Assembly: GCA_963702765.1 (NCBI GenBank)
Contig: CAVPEB010000072.1
Span: forward strand, 44,780-108,779
DNA: 64,000 nt
From: DATMNR01 sp963702765
GTDB lineage: Bacteria; Chloroflexota; Ktedonobacteria; Ktedonobacterales; Ktedonobacteraceae
Direction: 5' to 3'
The translations under genes were made by a program, and so were the position numbers. This document shows positions 36,378 through 45,779 of this stretch, piece after piece (the first letter of the stretch is position 1; the number at the start of each line of letters is the position of its first letter). The notes beneath the pieces are model-generated. The model worked only from the letters and a program-made list of their open reading frames with translations. It was not told the origin of the DNA and ran no database searches.

Positions 36378-38090
36378 TTAGTACATGATCACCGGCGTTC
36401 CCCACCCAATTTGGGAATACAACCATGCTACATCGCTAGGATTCATATTAATGCAGCCATGGCTTCCATTATCGTTGAATGAGGTTGTGCCACTTAAATC
36501 ACTGTGTGGAAAATTCATTCCAGGTCCATAGTCTGCCCTCCACCAGCTATCATGGAAGAAGTACCCACCGGAATGGTACTCCATCGCATATTGAATAGGA
36601 GTAGGTGGATACCAGAAAGCCGAACCAGGAGGCTCTGTTGATTTGAATTCTGTTGGATGCTCGCGTAGAATAATGCTCCAAAATCCTGGTACCGAGGGCC
36701 TCATATATTGTCCAGAGACAATTAAGAATGATCTGACTAACTTTCCGTTGTTGTAGTAGCGAAGTGTCTGCTCAACGAGAGAGACAACAAGTACTTGGCC
36801 AGATGAAGGGCCATAAACATTATAGTGTTTCATTAAGCTGATATCAGTAGCGTGTGGCTGATTCCACGCAGTTTTGTCGCTATAATCGGCTTCCATTGCC
36901 CGTAAGTGTAAGACGTCATTATTGATCAAATCAATTGCTGACTGGTAATCATCGATCGTTTGTGCTGACTGCACAGCAGCATCAGCATCCGAACCAATGC
37001 CCTGGGTGTCATACTCGTAATCCAGGTTATAAACACCGCCATCATATGCATCATGGTATTGATGTGAACTGCCCCAGTTCGAAACCTCCTGGTGAAACTG
37101 TTTCAACAAGTATGTCGCCTGGCCTTGCACAAGCGGGAGTTGGATGGAATTCGTATCACTGTCGATTTGAGCCGAAGCCTTTAGGTAATCGCTGATACTC
37201 TTTGCCTGTGCGAGAGAAGCCTGGTCAATTGTCAAGCGTTGTTGGAATGTGGTCGTATTTTGACCATATTTTTTGAGCAGATCAATCTGCGAACTGAACT
37301 CTGCCAATTTAGCCCTACCAACAAATGGAATCGCCTGAGTTGAGAAGACAGTCGTTTCCAGCAATTGCACATTTACCTGGTCGATCAACTGCGAGTAATC
37401 TGCTGGTGCGGTAGCCTGACGGAAGATTTGCAAGTCTTCCTGCTGCTCCTTGTTGAGTGCTGTTATATCCAGATGTGACGCCTGGAGCTGCTGGGTTACC
37501 TTCTTAAGTGACGTCAATGCAGCATAGGCAGGTCCCATCAGGTGAAGCGCTTGGGTAGAACTTTTGGCATCATTGCTGATTTGAATGTAATCTTTCGGAA
37601 ATTGTGCTGTGGATAGTTTTGATTGATAATCTGTAAGCTGCTTTGCAAAAGTCTTAGCCTCGACAAAATTCTGCGCTTGTCGTTCGGCTAACGCATTTTC
37701 AAGTGTTTGAAGATCTTGACTGGCTTTGTAATCAAACTGTTGAGTAGTCTGTGAAATCAGGCCGTTTACCTCAACTGTTAGCATTGCATAATTTTGCGTC
37801 ACATTGGAGTAATATTCATTCACGGGTTGATCATTAAACAGGCCAATTGGGGCATTGGTATGTGTTAGTTGGGTTTCCTGATTGATGATTGGCTGTAACA
37901 TAGAGGTAGGCACACCAATGCTCTGCGCGTGAATAATAGCATTATCGAGTTCAACCTTGTTCTGGCTTTCTTGTTGTTGTAATTGAGGATTGCTGTTGCA
38001 GGCGCTAAGGAGCATCACCAGGAGTATTCCTAATGAGAAGATTAGCATACCCTTGCTGACACTTTGCCGGGCAAAGTGGGTATCCGTCAT
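36378..38090 (-). CDS. Lipoprotein L,D-transpeptidase (YkuD domain)
   Basis: About 570 residues. The N-terminus has a lipoprotein signal (GMLIFSLGILLVMLLSAC; lipobox LSAC, Cys about 31). A long helical, Gln-rich middle region (about 35-400) probably spans the envelope. The C-terminal YkuD domain begins QVLVVSLVEQTLRYYNNGKLV and carries the catalytic motif with His in YFFHDSWWR and SHGCINMNPSDVAWLY (Cys about 547). L,D-transpeptidases make 3-3 cross-links in peptidoglycan or attach proteins to it. ATG at 38090 and TTG at 38096 both fit GGGAGG. Supports a cell with a peptidoglycan wall. Confidence 0.88.
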   Translation of the reverse strand: MTDTHFARQSVSKGMLIFSLGILLVMLLSACNSNPQLQQQESQNKVELDNAIIHAQSIGVPTSMLQPIINQETQLTHTNAPIGLFNDQPVNEYYSNVTQNYAMLTVEVNGLISQTTQQFDYKASQDLQTLENALAERQAQNFVEAKTFAKQLTDYQSKLSTAQFPKDYIQISNDAKSSTQALHLMGPAYAALTSLKKVTQQLQASHLDITALNKEQQEDLQIFRQATAPADYSQLIDQVNVQLLETTVFSTQAIPFVGRAKLAEFSSQIDLLKKYGQNTTTFQQRLTIDQASLAQAKSISDYLKASAQIDSDTNSIQLPLVQGQATYLLKQFHQEVSNWGSSHQYHDAYDGGVYNLDYEYDTQGIGSDADAAVQSAQTIDDYQSAIDLINNDVLHLRAMEADYSDKTAWNQPHATDISLMKHYNVYGPSSGQVLVVSLVEQTLRYYNNGKLVRSFLIVSGQYMRPSVPGFWSIILREHPTEFKSTEPPGSAFWYPPTPIQYAMEYHSGGYFFHDSWWRADYGPGMNFPHSDLSGTTSFNDNGSHGCINMNPSDVAWLYSQIGWGTPVIMY

Positions 38091-38227
38091 TGTCAATTGA
38101 GCCTCCCAATATTTATAGCATATAGATATTTATCAGAAATTAGAGATGTGAAGCATAAGAGATTACACATAGCCCTATATAGTACATCGGTTATTAACAA
38201 CAAACGTAACAAACAATCTCTTTTTGC

Positions 38228-38289
38228 TTAGAGTGCGAAGGGCCATCTATACCGTATGTTCCTGGTATAAACAGCCCTTCGCACTCTAA
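38228..38289. terminator. Long-stem hairpin terminator
   Basis: Perfect 16-bp arms TTAGAGTGCGAAGGGC and complement, with a 30-base loop that can itself pair (TATACC/GGTATA). It lies between the convergent ends of the metB-like gene (minus strand) and the L,D-transpeptidase upstream region. Confidence 0.7.
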
Positions 38290-38308
38290 CATTTTCTTTG
38301 AGTTGCAC

Positions 38309-39448
38309 TTATTTCAGGGTCTGTTCGAGATCTCCGATGATGTCTTCTATATCTTCGATACCCACTGAGAGGCGTAACAACGTGTCAGTCAGGCCACGAG
38401 ACTCGCGAATTTCTTTCGGAATTGAACCGTGTGTCATAGATGCTGGATGGCACACCAACAATTCTACTCCACCTAGACTTTCGGCTAGAGCGAATACTTT
38501 AAAGCGACGCACCAGTTGAACGATATCTGTATACGCGCCTTTGTACTGGAACGAAACCATGCCACCGAATCCACTCATCTGACGTTTGGCAAGCTCGTGA
38601 TCGGGATGTGAGGATAGTCCAGGATAATATACCTTTTCAACCCGTGGATGCTCTGCAAGAAATTTCGCTACAGAGCGAGCGTTTTCTTCATGCTGGCGCA
38701 TGCGAACAGCAAGTGTTTTAATGCCACGTAACGTTAGCCACGAATCGAAAGGTGAAGGCACTCCTCCGGCTGCATTTTGATAAAACTTGATCGACTCATA
38801 AGTGTCTTCATCATCCAAAACTATAGCGCCACCAATCACATCGCTATGCCCGTTAATATACTTCGTCGTGCTATGTACAACGATATCTGCGCCTAACTTC
38901 AGTGGCTGCTGGAAATAGGGGCTTGCAAATGTGTTGTCGACGACGACAAGAAGATTGTGACGATGTGCCATATCCGCAATTGCTCGTATATCCACAATTC
39001 CAAGAAGTGGGTTTGTGGGGGTCTCCAGCCAGATCAATTTTGTATTTGGTCGTATTGCGCTCTCATAAGCATCAAGGTTACCACCCGCTGGTACATAGCT
39101 GGCTTCAACCGTGTAGCGGCGCAATACCCGCTCGAAGATACGGTAGGTGCCACCATACAAATCATCACAGGAGACGATGTGATCACCTGAATTGAGAAGA
39201 CTGAGAATTGCGCTTTCAGCGGCCATGCCTGATGCGAAAGCAAGTCCGTATGCTCCGCCTTCAAGCGCAGCCATACAGGCTTCCAGAGCCTTACGTGTAG
39301 GGTTGCCAGTGCGAGAATATTCAAAGCCTTTATGCTCACCAAGACCTTCCTGGACATAGGTAGCAGTCTGAAAAATTGGAGTCATGACCGCACCTGTTGA
39401 AGGATCAGGCTCTTGTCCCGCGTGAATAGCTTTTGTCGCGAATTTCAT
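38309..39448 (-). CDS. metB: Cystathionine gamma-synthase/lyase family PLP enzyme
   Basis: 379 residues from ATG 39448 (AGGAG 8 bases before); the longer frame is not needed. Cys/Met metabolism PLP-dependent enzyme: ATKAIHAGQEPDPSTGAVMTPI, GFEYSRTGNPTRKALE, FASGMAAESAI, ETPTNPLLGIVDI, VVDNTFASPYFQQPL and the PLP Lys in VVHSTTKYINGHSD (about residue 197). The C-terminus ESLGGVELLVCHPASMTHGSIP has the Ser/Gly pattern of gamma-synthases and gamma-lyases. Synthase (methionine biosynthesis) and lyase (transsulfuration) are hard to tell apart, so the symbol is provisional. No riboswitch was seen upstream. Confidence 0.85.
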   Translation of the reverse strand: MKFATKAIHAGQEPDPSTGAVMTPIFQTATYVQEGLGEHKGFEYSRTGNPTRKALEACMAALEGGAYGLAFASGMAAESAILSLLNSGDHIVSCDDLYGGTYRIFERVLRRYTVEASYVPAGGNLDAYESAIRPNTKLIWLETPTNPLLGIVDIRAIADMAHRHNLLVVVDNTFASPYFQQPLKLGADIVVHSTTKYINGHSDVIGGAIVLDDEDTYESIKFYQNAAGGVPSPFDSWLTLRGIKTLAVRMRQHEENARSVAKFLAEHPRVEKVYYPGLSSHPDHELAKRQMSGFGGMVSFQYKGAYTDIVQLVRRFKVFALAESLGGVELLVCHPASMTHGSIPKEIRESRGLTDTLLRLSVGIEDIEDIIGDLEQTLK

Positions 39449-39674
39449 ATGAACACTCCTTTTATCTGAACTTTTGAATGCATGCAGTCTTATTACACAC
39501 GCGACTATATCACTTTTGCTCACGAAGGGCAACGCGCCAGGGTTCTTCTTTGTTCAACTTTTTCCTATGTACAAACGTATATGTATCAGTATGTCAAAAT
39601 ATATATATTTATTTCATGAAGTATATTAAACAGGTAGCTATTACTTTCTATATTTGCATAAAGGATCCCAAATT

Positions 39675-40478
39675 ATGGATACTTCTCCGATACAATATAA
39701 TTTACGAACAAACTCGACCCAACCTGGCGTGGGGGTTTTACTTGTGCATGGCCTGAATGGCAACACAGGTGATATGGCTGAATTAGAAGAAATTTTTCAG
39801 AATCAAGGCATCATCACAAAAAATATGCTGCTACCTGGCCATGGCAGTAAGGTAAAAGATATGTTATCCATTGGTTGGGAAGAATGGGCACAAGCTGTAC
39901 ATGATGAGTTAGGTAAACTCAAAGAATCATGTGATGTAGTATTTCTTGTTGGGCATTCTCTAGGTGGCGCCTTGATTTTACATGTTGCTGCTCACGAAGA
40001 GGTAGCTGGAGTTGTGCCTATATGCGCCCCTTTGCATTTACATCCCTGGCTAAAGCCCGCAGTCAGTATCGGCAAATACGTTCTTCCATTAGTTCCTACG
40101 TTACGCGAAGATGTACGTGATCCAGAAGCTCGACGTCGCTATACACGCGATGTTTATCGTTGGACACCCTTACATCCCGTAGAGAGCATGGTGCGTTATC
40201 TCCCGCAGTTACGCACCGAATTGCCATATATAGCAGCACCATCGCTTATTATCACTTCTTTACATGACCACGTTGTACCTGCACGTGATGGCAGAGAGAT
40301 TTATAAACTCATTGGTTCGCGTGAAAAGCATTTAGTCACCCTTCATCGCTCATATCATGTGGTTATGAAGGACCATGACCGTGAAGAGGTATTCGATAAA
40401 ACAGTAGCATTTGTGTTGCATCATGCTAAGAATGCTAATCCACACAAGTATCAATCAGTAGCAAACCAAACGGCCTGA
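39675..40478 (+). CDS. Alpha/beta hydrolase, carboxylesterase-like
   Basis: 267 residues from ATG 39675, which has AAAGGA 9 bases upstream. Alpha/beta-hydrolase fold: oxyanion segment GVLLVHGLNGNTGDM, nucleophile elbow VGHSLGGALIL (Ser about 96), acid in IITSLHDHVVPARDG and catalytic His in HRSYHVVMKDHDR. This order resembles Est30-type carboxylesterases/thermostable monoacylglycerol lipases. No signal peptide, so cytoplasmic. Substrate unknown. Confidence 0.85.
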   Translation: MDTSPIQYNLRTNSTQPGVGVLLVHGLNGNTGDMAELEEIFQNQGIITKNMLLPGHGSKVKDMLSIGWEEWAQAVHDELGKLKESCDVVFLVGHSLGGALILHVAAHEEVAGVVPICAPLHLHPWLKPAVSIGKYVLPLVPTLREDVRDPEARRRYTRDVYRWTPLHPVESMVRYLPQLRTELPYIAAPSLIITSLHDHVVPARDGREIYKLIGSREKHLVTLHRSYHVVMKDHDREEVFDKTVAFVLHHAKNANPHKYQSVANQTA

Positions 40479-40555
40479 GTAATAGGGGCTTTTCGCTGAT
40501 AATTGTTTCGTGTATACTCATGATGAATTACTAAGTAAGGGGATAAAGAGGGAAC

Positions 40556-41986
40556 TTGGCTCCACAAGTGACTGATCCACCAAAACAACGATTGCGTCGC
40601 ATCTCACAACCATTACCAGATACACATGTAGGCATGCGATTTACGAAAGCAGGGATATTTTCCTTGCTTATTCTTATTGCCTTATTATTAGTTCTATTTT
40701 CTGGACAACTACTCGTAAACCTCTTCCAGGTAAATAGCAGTCACGCCAGTGCAGTTGTTGTTAATGCCAGCTCAAACCCAAATCCGATACATAAAAACAG
40801 CACAATACCGACTCCGACCCCTACCTATGCATTGGATACCGCATCTCCCATCATTTTGCCTGGGAATGGTTCGATAACTCCTCTCCAGTTACCTGCTGGC
40901 TATTCAGTGATCTACCAGCAGGTAGATGGTCTTTATATTGTTTCTAGTGCTGATAATGTCTCTCACAAAATCCCTGCCAGTGGCTATGTGTATAGTCAAG
41001 GCGTGCCTCCTATACTTATGCCTTCAGGTCAACTTCTGTATAGCGGTAATGGCATTTGGTTAATAGATCCTTTCGAGGGAACTCCTATCCAAATCGCTGC
41101 TTTGCCTCCCGGGCAAGTAATCACTTCTATGGCTTTGAGCAAAGATGGCACCAGGATTGCGTGGAGTACCGATCCGGTGGATGGCACTGGCAATACCAGT
41201 ATATACGCAGGACCTCTAGCGAGTCCCACTATGGTTTATGAACAACCTGCTTTGGACTGCCCCTGCTACCGCATTTTCTCTTTCGCTGGCGGATCAGGAG
41301 TACATGCAGATAATACCCTGTTGCTCACTGATGATCGTGGAAGTAATGAAGCTGTGCAGTATGGTTTGTGGTCGCTTGATATTACACAGACTCCTGCCGA
41401 GCCGCAATTAATTTTAGATGAAAACCCCCAGCAGGGTCCACTGGCACTTACACCGAATGGTAATGGCTTATTGTACTCATCAAATGAGGGTGCTGTACCT
41501 ATGCCAACCGATAATAGTGTTCCTACCAGTATAGCCTCGCTTTCGTATGCGAATGACTTGAATTTGGCAGCTTTGTCTGGTTCATCGCAAACTATAGGTA
41601 CTTCACAAACAGTGCTGGAAGAACAAGATGACCTGAGCAATATAGCACAGTATCATTGGGTCACTACGCCTCTTTTTTCACCCGATGCACATACACTTGC
41701 ATACATCGAGTTTTCCAGTGATTCTCAAAATCCCTATGATCGCCATAGCGCATTGTATACTGTGCAATTAAGTGGTTCGGGAGCGCATATTCACGCGGGC
41801 AAACCGAAGCTGATTGCTACCTCGACGGAACGCTTGGTGGAGGTAGGTGCCTGGATCAATAACCATATCATAACGTTCTATTCGGATGGCTCTTTATATG
41901 CCATGGATTTACAAAATAACGCGTTAACAACACTTGTCCAGACGAACACGTATGCTAATGTAGTTGCTGTGATTGGCTCACCCTGA
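40556..41986 (+). CDS. Membrane-anchored beta-propeller-like protein
   Basis: 476 residues from a TTG at 40556 (AGAGGG just before, spacing short). A basic cytoplasmic tail (PPKQRLRRISQPL) leads into one transmembrane helix (AGIFSLLILIALLLVLFSG, about 32-50), a Thr/Pro linker (STIPTPTPTYAL) and an external domain. The latter contains WD40/TolB-like blades, for example TSMALSKDGTRIAWSTDP, GPLALTPNGNGLLYSSNEG and PLFSPDAHTLAYIEFS. It is probably a surface sensor or scaffold; no enzyme motif. Function unknown. Confidence 0.72.
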   Translation: MAPQVTDPPKQRLRRISQPLPDTHVGMRFTKAGIFSLLILIALLLVLFSGQLLVNLFQVNSSHASAVVVNASSNPNPIHKNSTIPTPTPTYALDTASPIILPGNGSITPLQLPAGYSVIYQQVDGLYIVSSADNVSHKIPASGYVYSQGVPPILMPSGQLLYSGNGIWLIDPFEGTPIQIAALPPGQVITSMALSKDGTRIAWSTDPVDGTGNTSIYAGPLASPTMVYEQPALDCPCYRIFSFAGGSGVHADNTLLLTDDRGSNEAVQYGLWSLDITQTPAEPQLILDENPQQGPLALTPNGNGLLYSSNEGAVPMPTDNSVPTSIASLSYANDLNLAALSGSSQTIGTSQTVLEEQDDLSNIAQYHWVTTPLFSPDAHTLAYIEFSSDSQNPYDRHSALYTVQLSGSGAHIHAGKPKLIATSTERLVEVGAWINNHIITFYSDGSLYAMDLQNNALTTLVQTNTYANVVAVIGSP

Positions 41987-42039
41987 GGATAAGCGAAGAT
42001 AAAACAACAAGAGGTATATATGTGAGTCGCAGGGGTAGA

Positions 42040-42351
42040 TTATGATTTATTGCCATACCAGGTAAGTACAAAGCCTTGCACCAGCATAGTTGCCGTTAGT
42101 AGATAAAAAAGGACTTCTTCGATCGGCACAGGCCCGATCCATAATCCTATTAACGATGTAGTATCAAAGTGCCAGATATCCGCTCTAATCGCAACTGCAT
42201 CTGCAAGTGTAAAGTACAGGCAAAGTCCCAATGCAATCCACATCCATTGACCACGCTCACGCCAAAGACATTTACCACCCACAAGCCACTGCACTACAAT
42301 TACCGGGAGCGCCCAGACAAGCAAAAAAGGCATGTATGGCCAATGCATCAT
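42040..42351 (-). CDS. crtYd: Lycopene cyclase subunit, CrtYd type
   Basis: 103 residues, three membrane helices. The family motif PIEEVLFYLLTATMLVQG (about 75-92) is the second-subunit version of the P(I/P)EE signature of heterodimeric lycopene cyclases (CrtYc/CrtYd). It overlaps the preceding crtYc by 4 bp (ATGA), so translation is coupled. Role: cyclisation of lycopene ends in carotenoid synthesis. No other carotenoid gene is in the window. DxxWxFD-type segment (IRADIWHFD) is also present. Confidence 0.85.
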   Translation of the reverse strand: MMHWPYMPFLLVWALPVIVVQWLVGGKCLWRERGQWMWIALGLCLYFTLADAVAIRADIWHFDTTSLIGLWIGPVPIEEVLFYLLTATMLVQGFVLTWYGNKS

Positions 42352-42782
42352 GAGTTCGCCTCTCTACCTATCTTGTCATTCTTCATTGGGATAGGCGAGT
42401 TGTAGGGTTTAGTGAAGGTGGATTCTCCATCTGAATTCACCTTCACTGATGATGTTGCTATGTTTAAATCACTTCGCGCACCCTTCCTTGTAACAACTGC
42501 AAATGTCAATGTGATAGCCAGTAGCGCCTCTAATACGCAGAAAAGATATTCCTCTGGCGGAATTGCCCACCATCGCAATCCCCATGTGCGATTATTTGTC
42601 CACGACCATAATCCCCACATAGCTGCAAAATGGTCCCAAGGGGTCATATACAGAAGGGCAACCAATGTCAATATACTAACTACAGTGAGATAGTGTCTAT
42701 TGAGTAATCTTTTTCTTAGAATAGCCACCAATATTGCAAATGGTAATAGTAAGAAAAGCAGTAAGAAGCCAGCGTATGTCAT
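42348..42782 (-). CDS. crtYc: Lycopene cyclase subunit, CrtYc type
   Basis: 144 residues, about three membrane helices (2-20, 34-50, 85-100). The motif AIPPEEYLFCVLEALLAITL (about 76-95) is the first-subunit signature of heterodimeric lycopene cyclase; WGLWSWTNNRTWGLRWW precedes it. The C-terminal 45 residues are polar and poorly conserved. Transcribed ahead of crtYd with a 4-bp overlap. The two-gene form is typical of actinobacteria and some Chloroflexota. Confidence 0.85.
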   Translation of the reverse strand: MTYAGFLLLFLLLPFAILVAILRKRLLNRHYLTVVSILTLVALLYMTPWDHFAAMWGLWSWTNNRTWGLRWWAIPPEEYLFCVLEALLAITLTFAVVTRKGARSDLNIATSSVKVNSDGESTFTKPYNSPIPMKNDKIGREANS

Positions 42783-42879
42783 GATTCCTCCTGTAATATG
42801 ATGTTTAGCGTCCTATTTATGGGTAGAGTTGCGTAAAGTTTACTCTCTAGAAACACGCAGGTCGTATACAGAACAGACA

Positions 42880-42929
42880 CGATAAAAAAGAAGCTGGTAG
42901 GCACTCGCCTACCAGCTTCTTTTTTATCG
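42880..42929. terminator. Bidirectional intrinsic terminator
   Basis: A perfect 23-bp arm starting CGATAAAAAAGAAGCTGG and its complement with a 4-base loop (ACTC); A-run on one side and T-run on the other. It lies 17 bp past the stop of the rhomboid gene and also ahead of crtYc. Confidence 0.9.
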
Positions 42930-42945
42930 TTGTACGGTGGTTGTT

Positions 42946-44199
42946 TTACGTTGCTCTCCGCCTTGTCCTCGGCATGAGTAATGCAGCGATAATCATGCCA
43001 GCTACAAGACCGCCTATGTGATCCCATATGCCAATGCCTGGTTGAGAGAAACCAAACACCAGGTTTAGTCCTAGCCAGAATAGCCAGTTCGTAATTGCGC
43101 CTGTACCATATCTACCAAGTGCCTGCCGGTTGAATATATAAAATATACCCAATGCTCCGAAGACGCCAAAAATTGCTCCCGAAGCTCCTGCCGCTAAAGT
43201 GTTGATTGGCGATACATAGAACGTGAGGATGCCACCAACAATGCCAGAGCCAAGGTAGATCAACAGGTAACGCCATTTGCCAAAAACCATCTCCACCACT
43301 CCACCTATGAGGAAGAGTGAAAGCATGTTTAATCCGATATGCAATAGATTAAAATGTAGGAACATGGCTGTGAAGATACGCCACACCTGGCCTTGTGCGA
43401 CTAGGGAGTTAAGCTGGCCACCAGCCAGAACGATTAAATTCGTATCGATAGCGCCTAGTTGACCCAAACCTGCACCGATAGTCATGCTCAATACGACCAG
43501 AATCACATAGACCGCTACATTGATAGAGATCAGTATGTTTGTCACGAAGCGAGGATGTTGACTCATCCAGAAACGCGTGCGAATTGCCTGACGCTGCATA
43601 TTACTATGTTGTGACCAGGTAGGTATAGGCTCTTGCTCAGATCTGGCTGTAGAACCCTCTACAATTTGCCCGTTTGTGGGTGCTTGATCGGTGATTTTTG
43701 GCTGCACAGGTGTTGCGCTATAAGCAGGTGGTGCAGTTGGTTCAATCGGAGGGAAGCAATTATCAAAATGGCCTCCAAAAGAAAGTCGAGCGGCTCTTGC
43801 TCGGGCAAGTCCCGCATCATAACTTTGTCCACTGACCCGCAATAAGTACGAACGCATTGCATGCGCATAAGCATTACCAGGATCCTCGTTAATAACTATC
43901 TCAATATCCTGCAATGCTCGTTCGTAACGACGATCTAGCAAATTGAGCAATGCCTTTGCCATATCACTTTCAACACCACCCTGCGGCTGTAATTCTTGTA
44001 CTTTTCGGCATGCCATATACACAACACCATAGGATCCGAGAGCGAGGTTTGCCTCTGCTAGTCCCAGGTGTACCATAGGATTATCTGGTTCAATTTGAGC
44101 AGCAAATGCGTATGCAATAGCTGCATCGCGCCCCTGACCTTGTGCTAGTGCTTGCTTTCCACGCTCCAGGTAAGTTTGAACATCGGTTTGAGCTTCCAA
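42946..44199 (-). CDS. Rhomboid-family intramembrane protease with N-terminal TPR region
   Basis: 417 residues from a TTG at 44199 placed 8 bases after GGAGG; a longer frame starts inside the upstream gene. Residues about 5-150 are TPR-like helices (TYLERGKQALAQGQGRDAAIAYAFAAQIEPDNP, RYERALQDIEIVINEDPGNAYAHAM). After a Pro/Gln-rich linker, the rhomboid domain (about 205-415) has WRIFTAMFLHFNLLHIGLNML, the catalytic Ser in AAGASGAIFGVFGALG and His in WDHIGGLVAGMIIA. An active serine protease cutting membrane proteins is expected. The second rhomboid lies directly upstream. Confidence 0.88.
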   Translation of the reverse strand: MEAQTDVQTYLERGKQALAQGQGRDAAIAYAFAAQIEPDNPMVHLGLAEANLALGSYGVVYMACRKVQELQPQGGVESDMAKALLNLLDRRYERALQDIEIVINEDPGNAYAHAMRSYLLRVSGQSYDAGLARARAARLSFGGHFDNCFPPIEPTAPPAYSATPVQPKITDQAPTNGQIVEGSTARSEQEPIPTWSQHSNMQRQAIRTRFWMSQHPRFVTNILISINVAVYVILVVLSMTIGAGLGQLGAIDTNLIVLAGGQLNSLVAQGQVWRIFTAMFLHFNLLHIGLNMLSLFLIGGVVEMVFGKWRYLLIYLGSGIVGGILTFYVSPINTLAAGASGAIFGVFGALGIFYIFNRQALGRYGTGAITNWLFWLGLNLVFGFSQPGIGIWDHIGGLVAGMIIAALLMPRTRRRAT

Positions 44200-44203
44200 A
44201 GCA

Positions 44204-45113
44204 TTATCCTCCACTAAAATGTACAGCAATGATTGCAAAAAGACCGGTAGCTGCAATTGTTAAAAGAGCCAGAGGCCAGCGACGAGTAAGACTATGCGTA
44301 TCTATCAATACAGTTTTTCCTTCTTCTATTTGAGGTACATAAAAAGGTGCAAAAAACCAGCCTAATACACATCCACTTAGAAAACCACCTACATGAGCAT
44401 AATTATCGACATTGGGAATAATAAGTCCAATACCGAGGTTTAATCCTATAATTAAAACGAGCCATGATAGTGCAGGGATACCACCTTTACGGAAAGCCTT
44501 GCGATGGATGAATACAAAAAGGCTATAAGCTCCGACTAGTCCAAAGATAGCTCCTGAGGCTCCAACACTAATCTCTTGAGGGGCAAAGTAGAAGCTTGCA
44601 ATTATACTGATTACCCCTGTTATCAGGTAAATAAGCAAGAAACGTAAATGGCCGAAAATACGCTCGACAAAGATTCCCAGGACGATCAGATTAAGCATAT
44701 TCAGACCCAGGTGTAGAATGTTCACATGTAAGAATATAGGTGTTACGAAGCGCCAGTACTGCCCTTCTAAGAATCGCTTGATTATATTTTGCCCCGTATG
44801 CTATCAATATATCGGCATTCTGACTGTTTGAAAAAGCATTTGCCAGAACATCACGCAGGGTATGCGCTCCGGCAGCAAGAGCCACTTGATAAGCAGTCAA
44901 ACACCAGATTGCGGAGGTAATCAGAGCTATTATCCATGTAAACCAGGAGATAGCTTCAGTCCAATGTAACTTCCTATGACGAGTTATCGCGGTGCTATAG
45001 CTAAGTTGTATGCGTCTGGTTAATGCTGCTTCTTCAGGACGTAATGGCGCTTCGAGTATATGCTCGCTGCTACCAGGAGAATCTCTGAAAGCGTACCATT
45101 TGCGTCCGTTCAC
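44204..45113 (-). pseudogene. Second rhomboid protease, one frameshift
   Basis: The N-terminal part begins at a GTG at 45113 (NGRKWYAFRDSPGSSEHIL), then one membrane helix (ISWFTWIIALITSAIWCLTAY) and ends NADILIAYGAKYNQAI. Near 44,780 the frame changes and the catalytic part follows: GQYWRFVTPIFLHVNILHLGLNMLNLI, ISVGASGAIFGLVGAYSLF (Ser) and VDNYAHVGGFLSGCVLGW (His), ending at 44204. All rhomboid catalytic residues remain, so the single shift could be sequence error; otherwise the gene is dead. It ends 4 bp before the start of the TPR-rhomboid gene. Confidence 0.85.
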
Positions 45114-45209
45114 CTGTATTATATCGTTATCTCTTTCTATGATTTGACCCCTTTTGATACATCTCTATCTAATTATACGATTATCCCAGTTCAAGGTTCT
45201 TTCGTAATA

Positions 45210-45593
45210 TCAATATCTGTTATAAGGATTTTCATAACGACGATAATTGCGACGATTACGTCTGCGGTAAAGTGGAAAGGTTAATAGATGCCAGATAAAC
45301 ACGAATAGTACTGCTCCAATAATAGCTCTTACCAGGTAAATTGGTGGAGTGGTATTGATCGCATAATCGGGAATACCAGAAATAACAATCACCTGTGTCA
45401 TGATCCAGATACCAATGAGAGCTGCAATAGTTGCCCCAATGATTCCAAATGGAAGTCGCCAACCGACTAAAAATTCTGCGATAAGACCTACGATAGCTGC
45501 CACAGCCACATAGACGATTAGATTGGTACCCAGATAGAATACTGTATTGCCAATTTTAATAGTGATAGTATCGGCGAAAATCGTGCTGAACAT
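45210..45593 (-). CDS. Small three-helix membrane protein
   Basis: 127 residues; ATG preceded by GGAGGACTC. Three membrane segments (about 20-42, 47-72, 85-105) with glycine-rich stretches (AAIVGLIAEFLVGWRLPFGIIGATIAALIGIWIM) that recall the GlsB/YeaQ/YmgE (transglycosylase-associated) family, and a Tyr/Arg/Asn-rich tail (RRRNRRNYRRYENPY). The family link is tentative. No operon partner. Confidence 0.65.
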   Translation of the reverse strand: MFSTIFADTITIKIGNTVFYLGTNLIVYVAVAAIVGLIAEFLVGWRLPFGIIGATIAALIGIWIMTQVIVISGIPDYAINTTPPIYLVRAIIGAVLFVFIWHLLTFPLYRRRNRRNYRRYENPYNRY

Positions 45594-45779
45594 TGGTTTT
45601 GAGTCCTCCCACGCAGTACGAACGTATTACAACAGAAAATCAATGTGCCTATTGTAACACATTCATTGTAGGGTATAAAGCAGCCAGACTTTCCGTAAAC
45701 TCACTGCTCTTTTGCTTCATTGTCGCTGTCTGCTATAATTAAGTATTATTTTGACTTTAAGTATGTTAGGAGGCAATTT

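Noticed and set aside
39449..39600. SAM riboswitch upstream of the metB-like gene
   Set aside because: I looked for the conserved SAM-I core and a following terminator; neither is visible.
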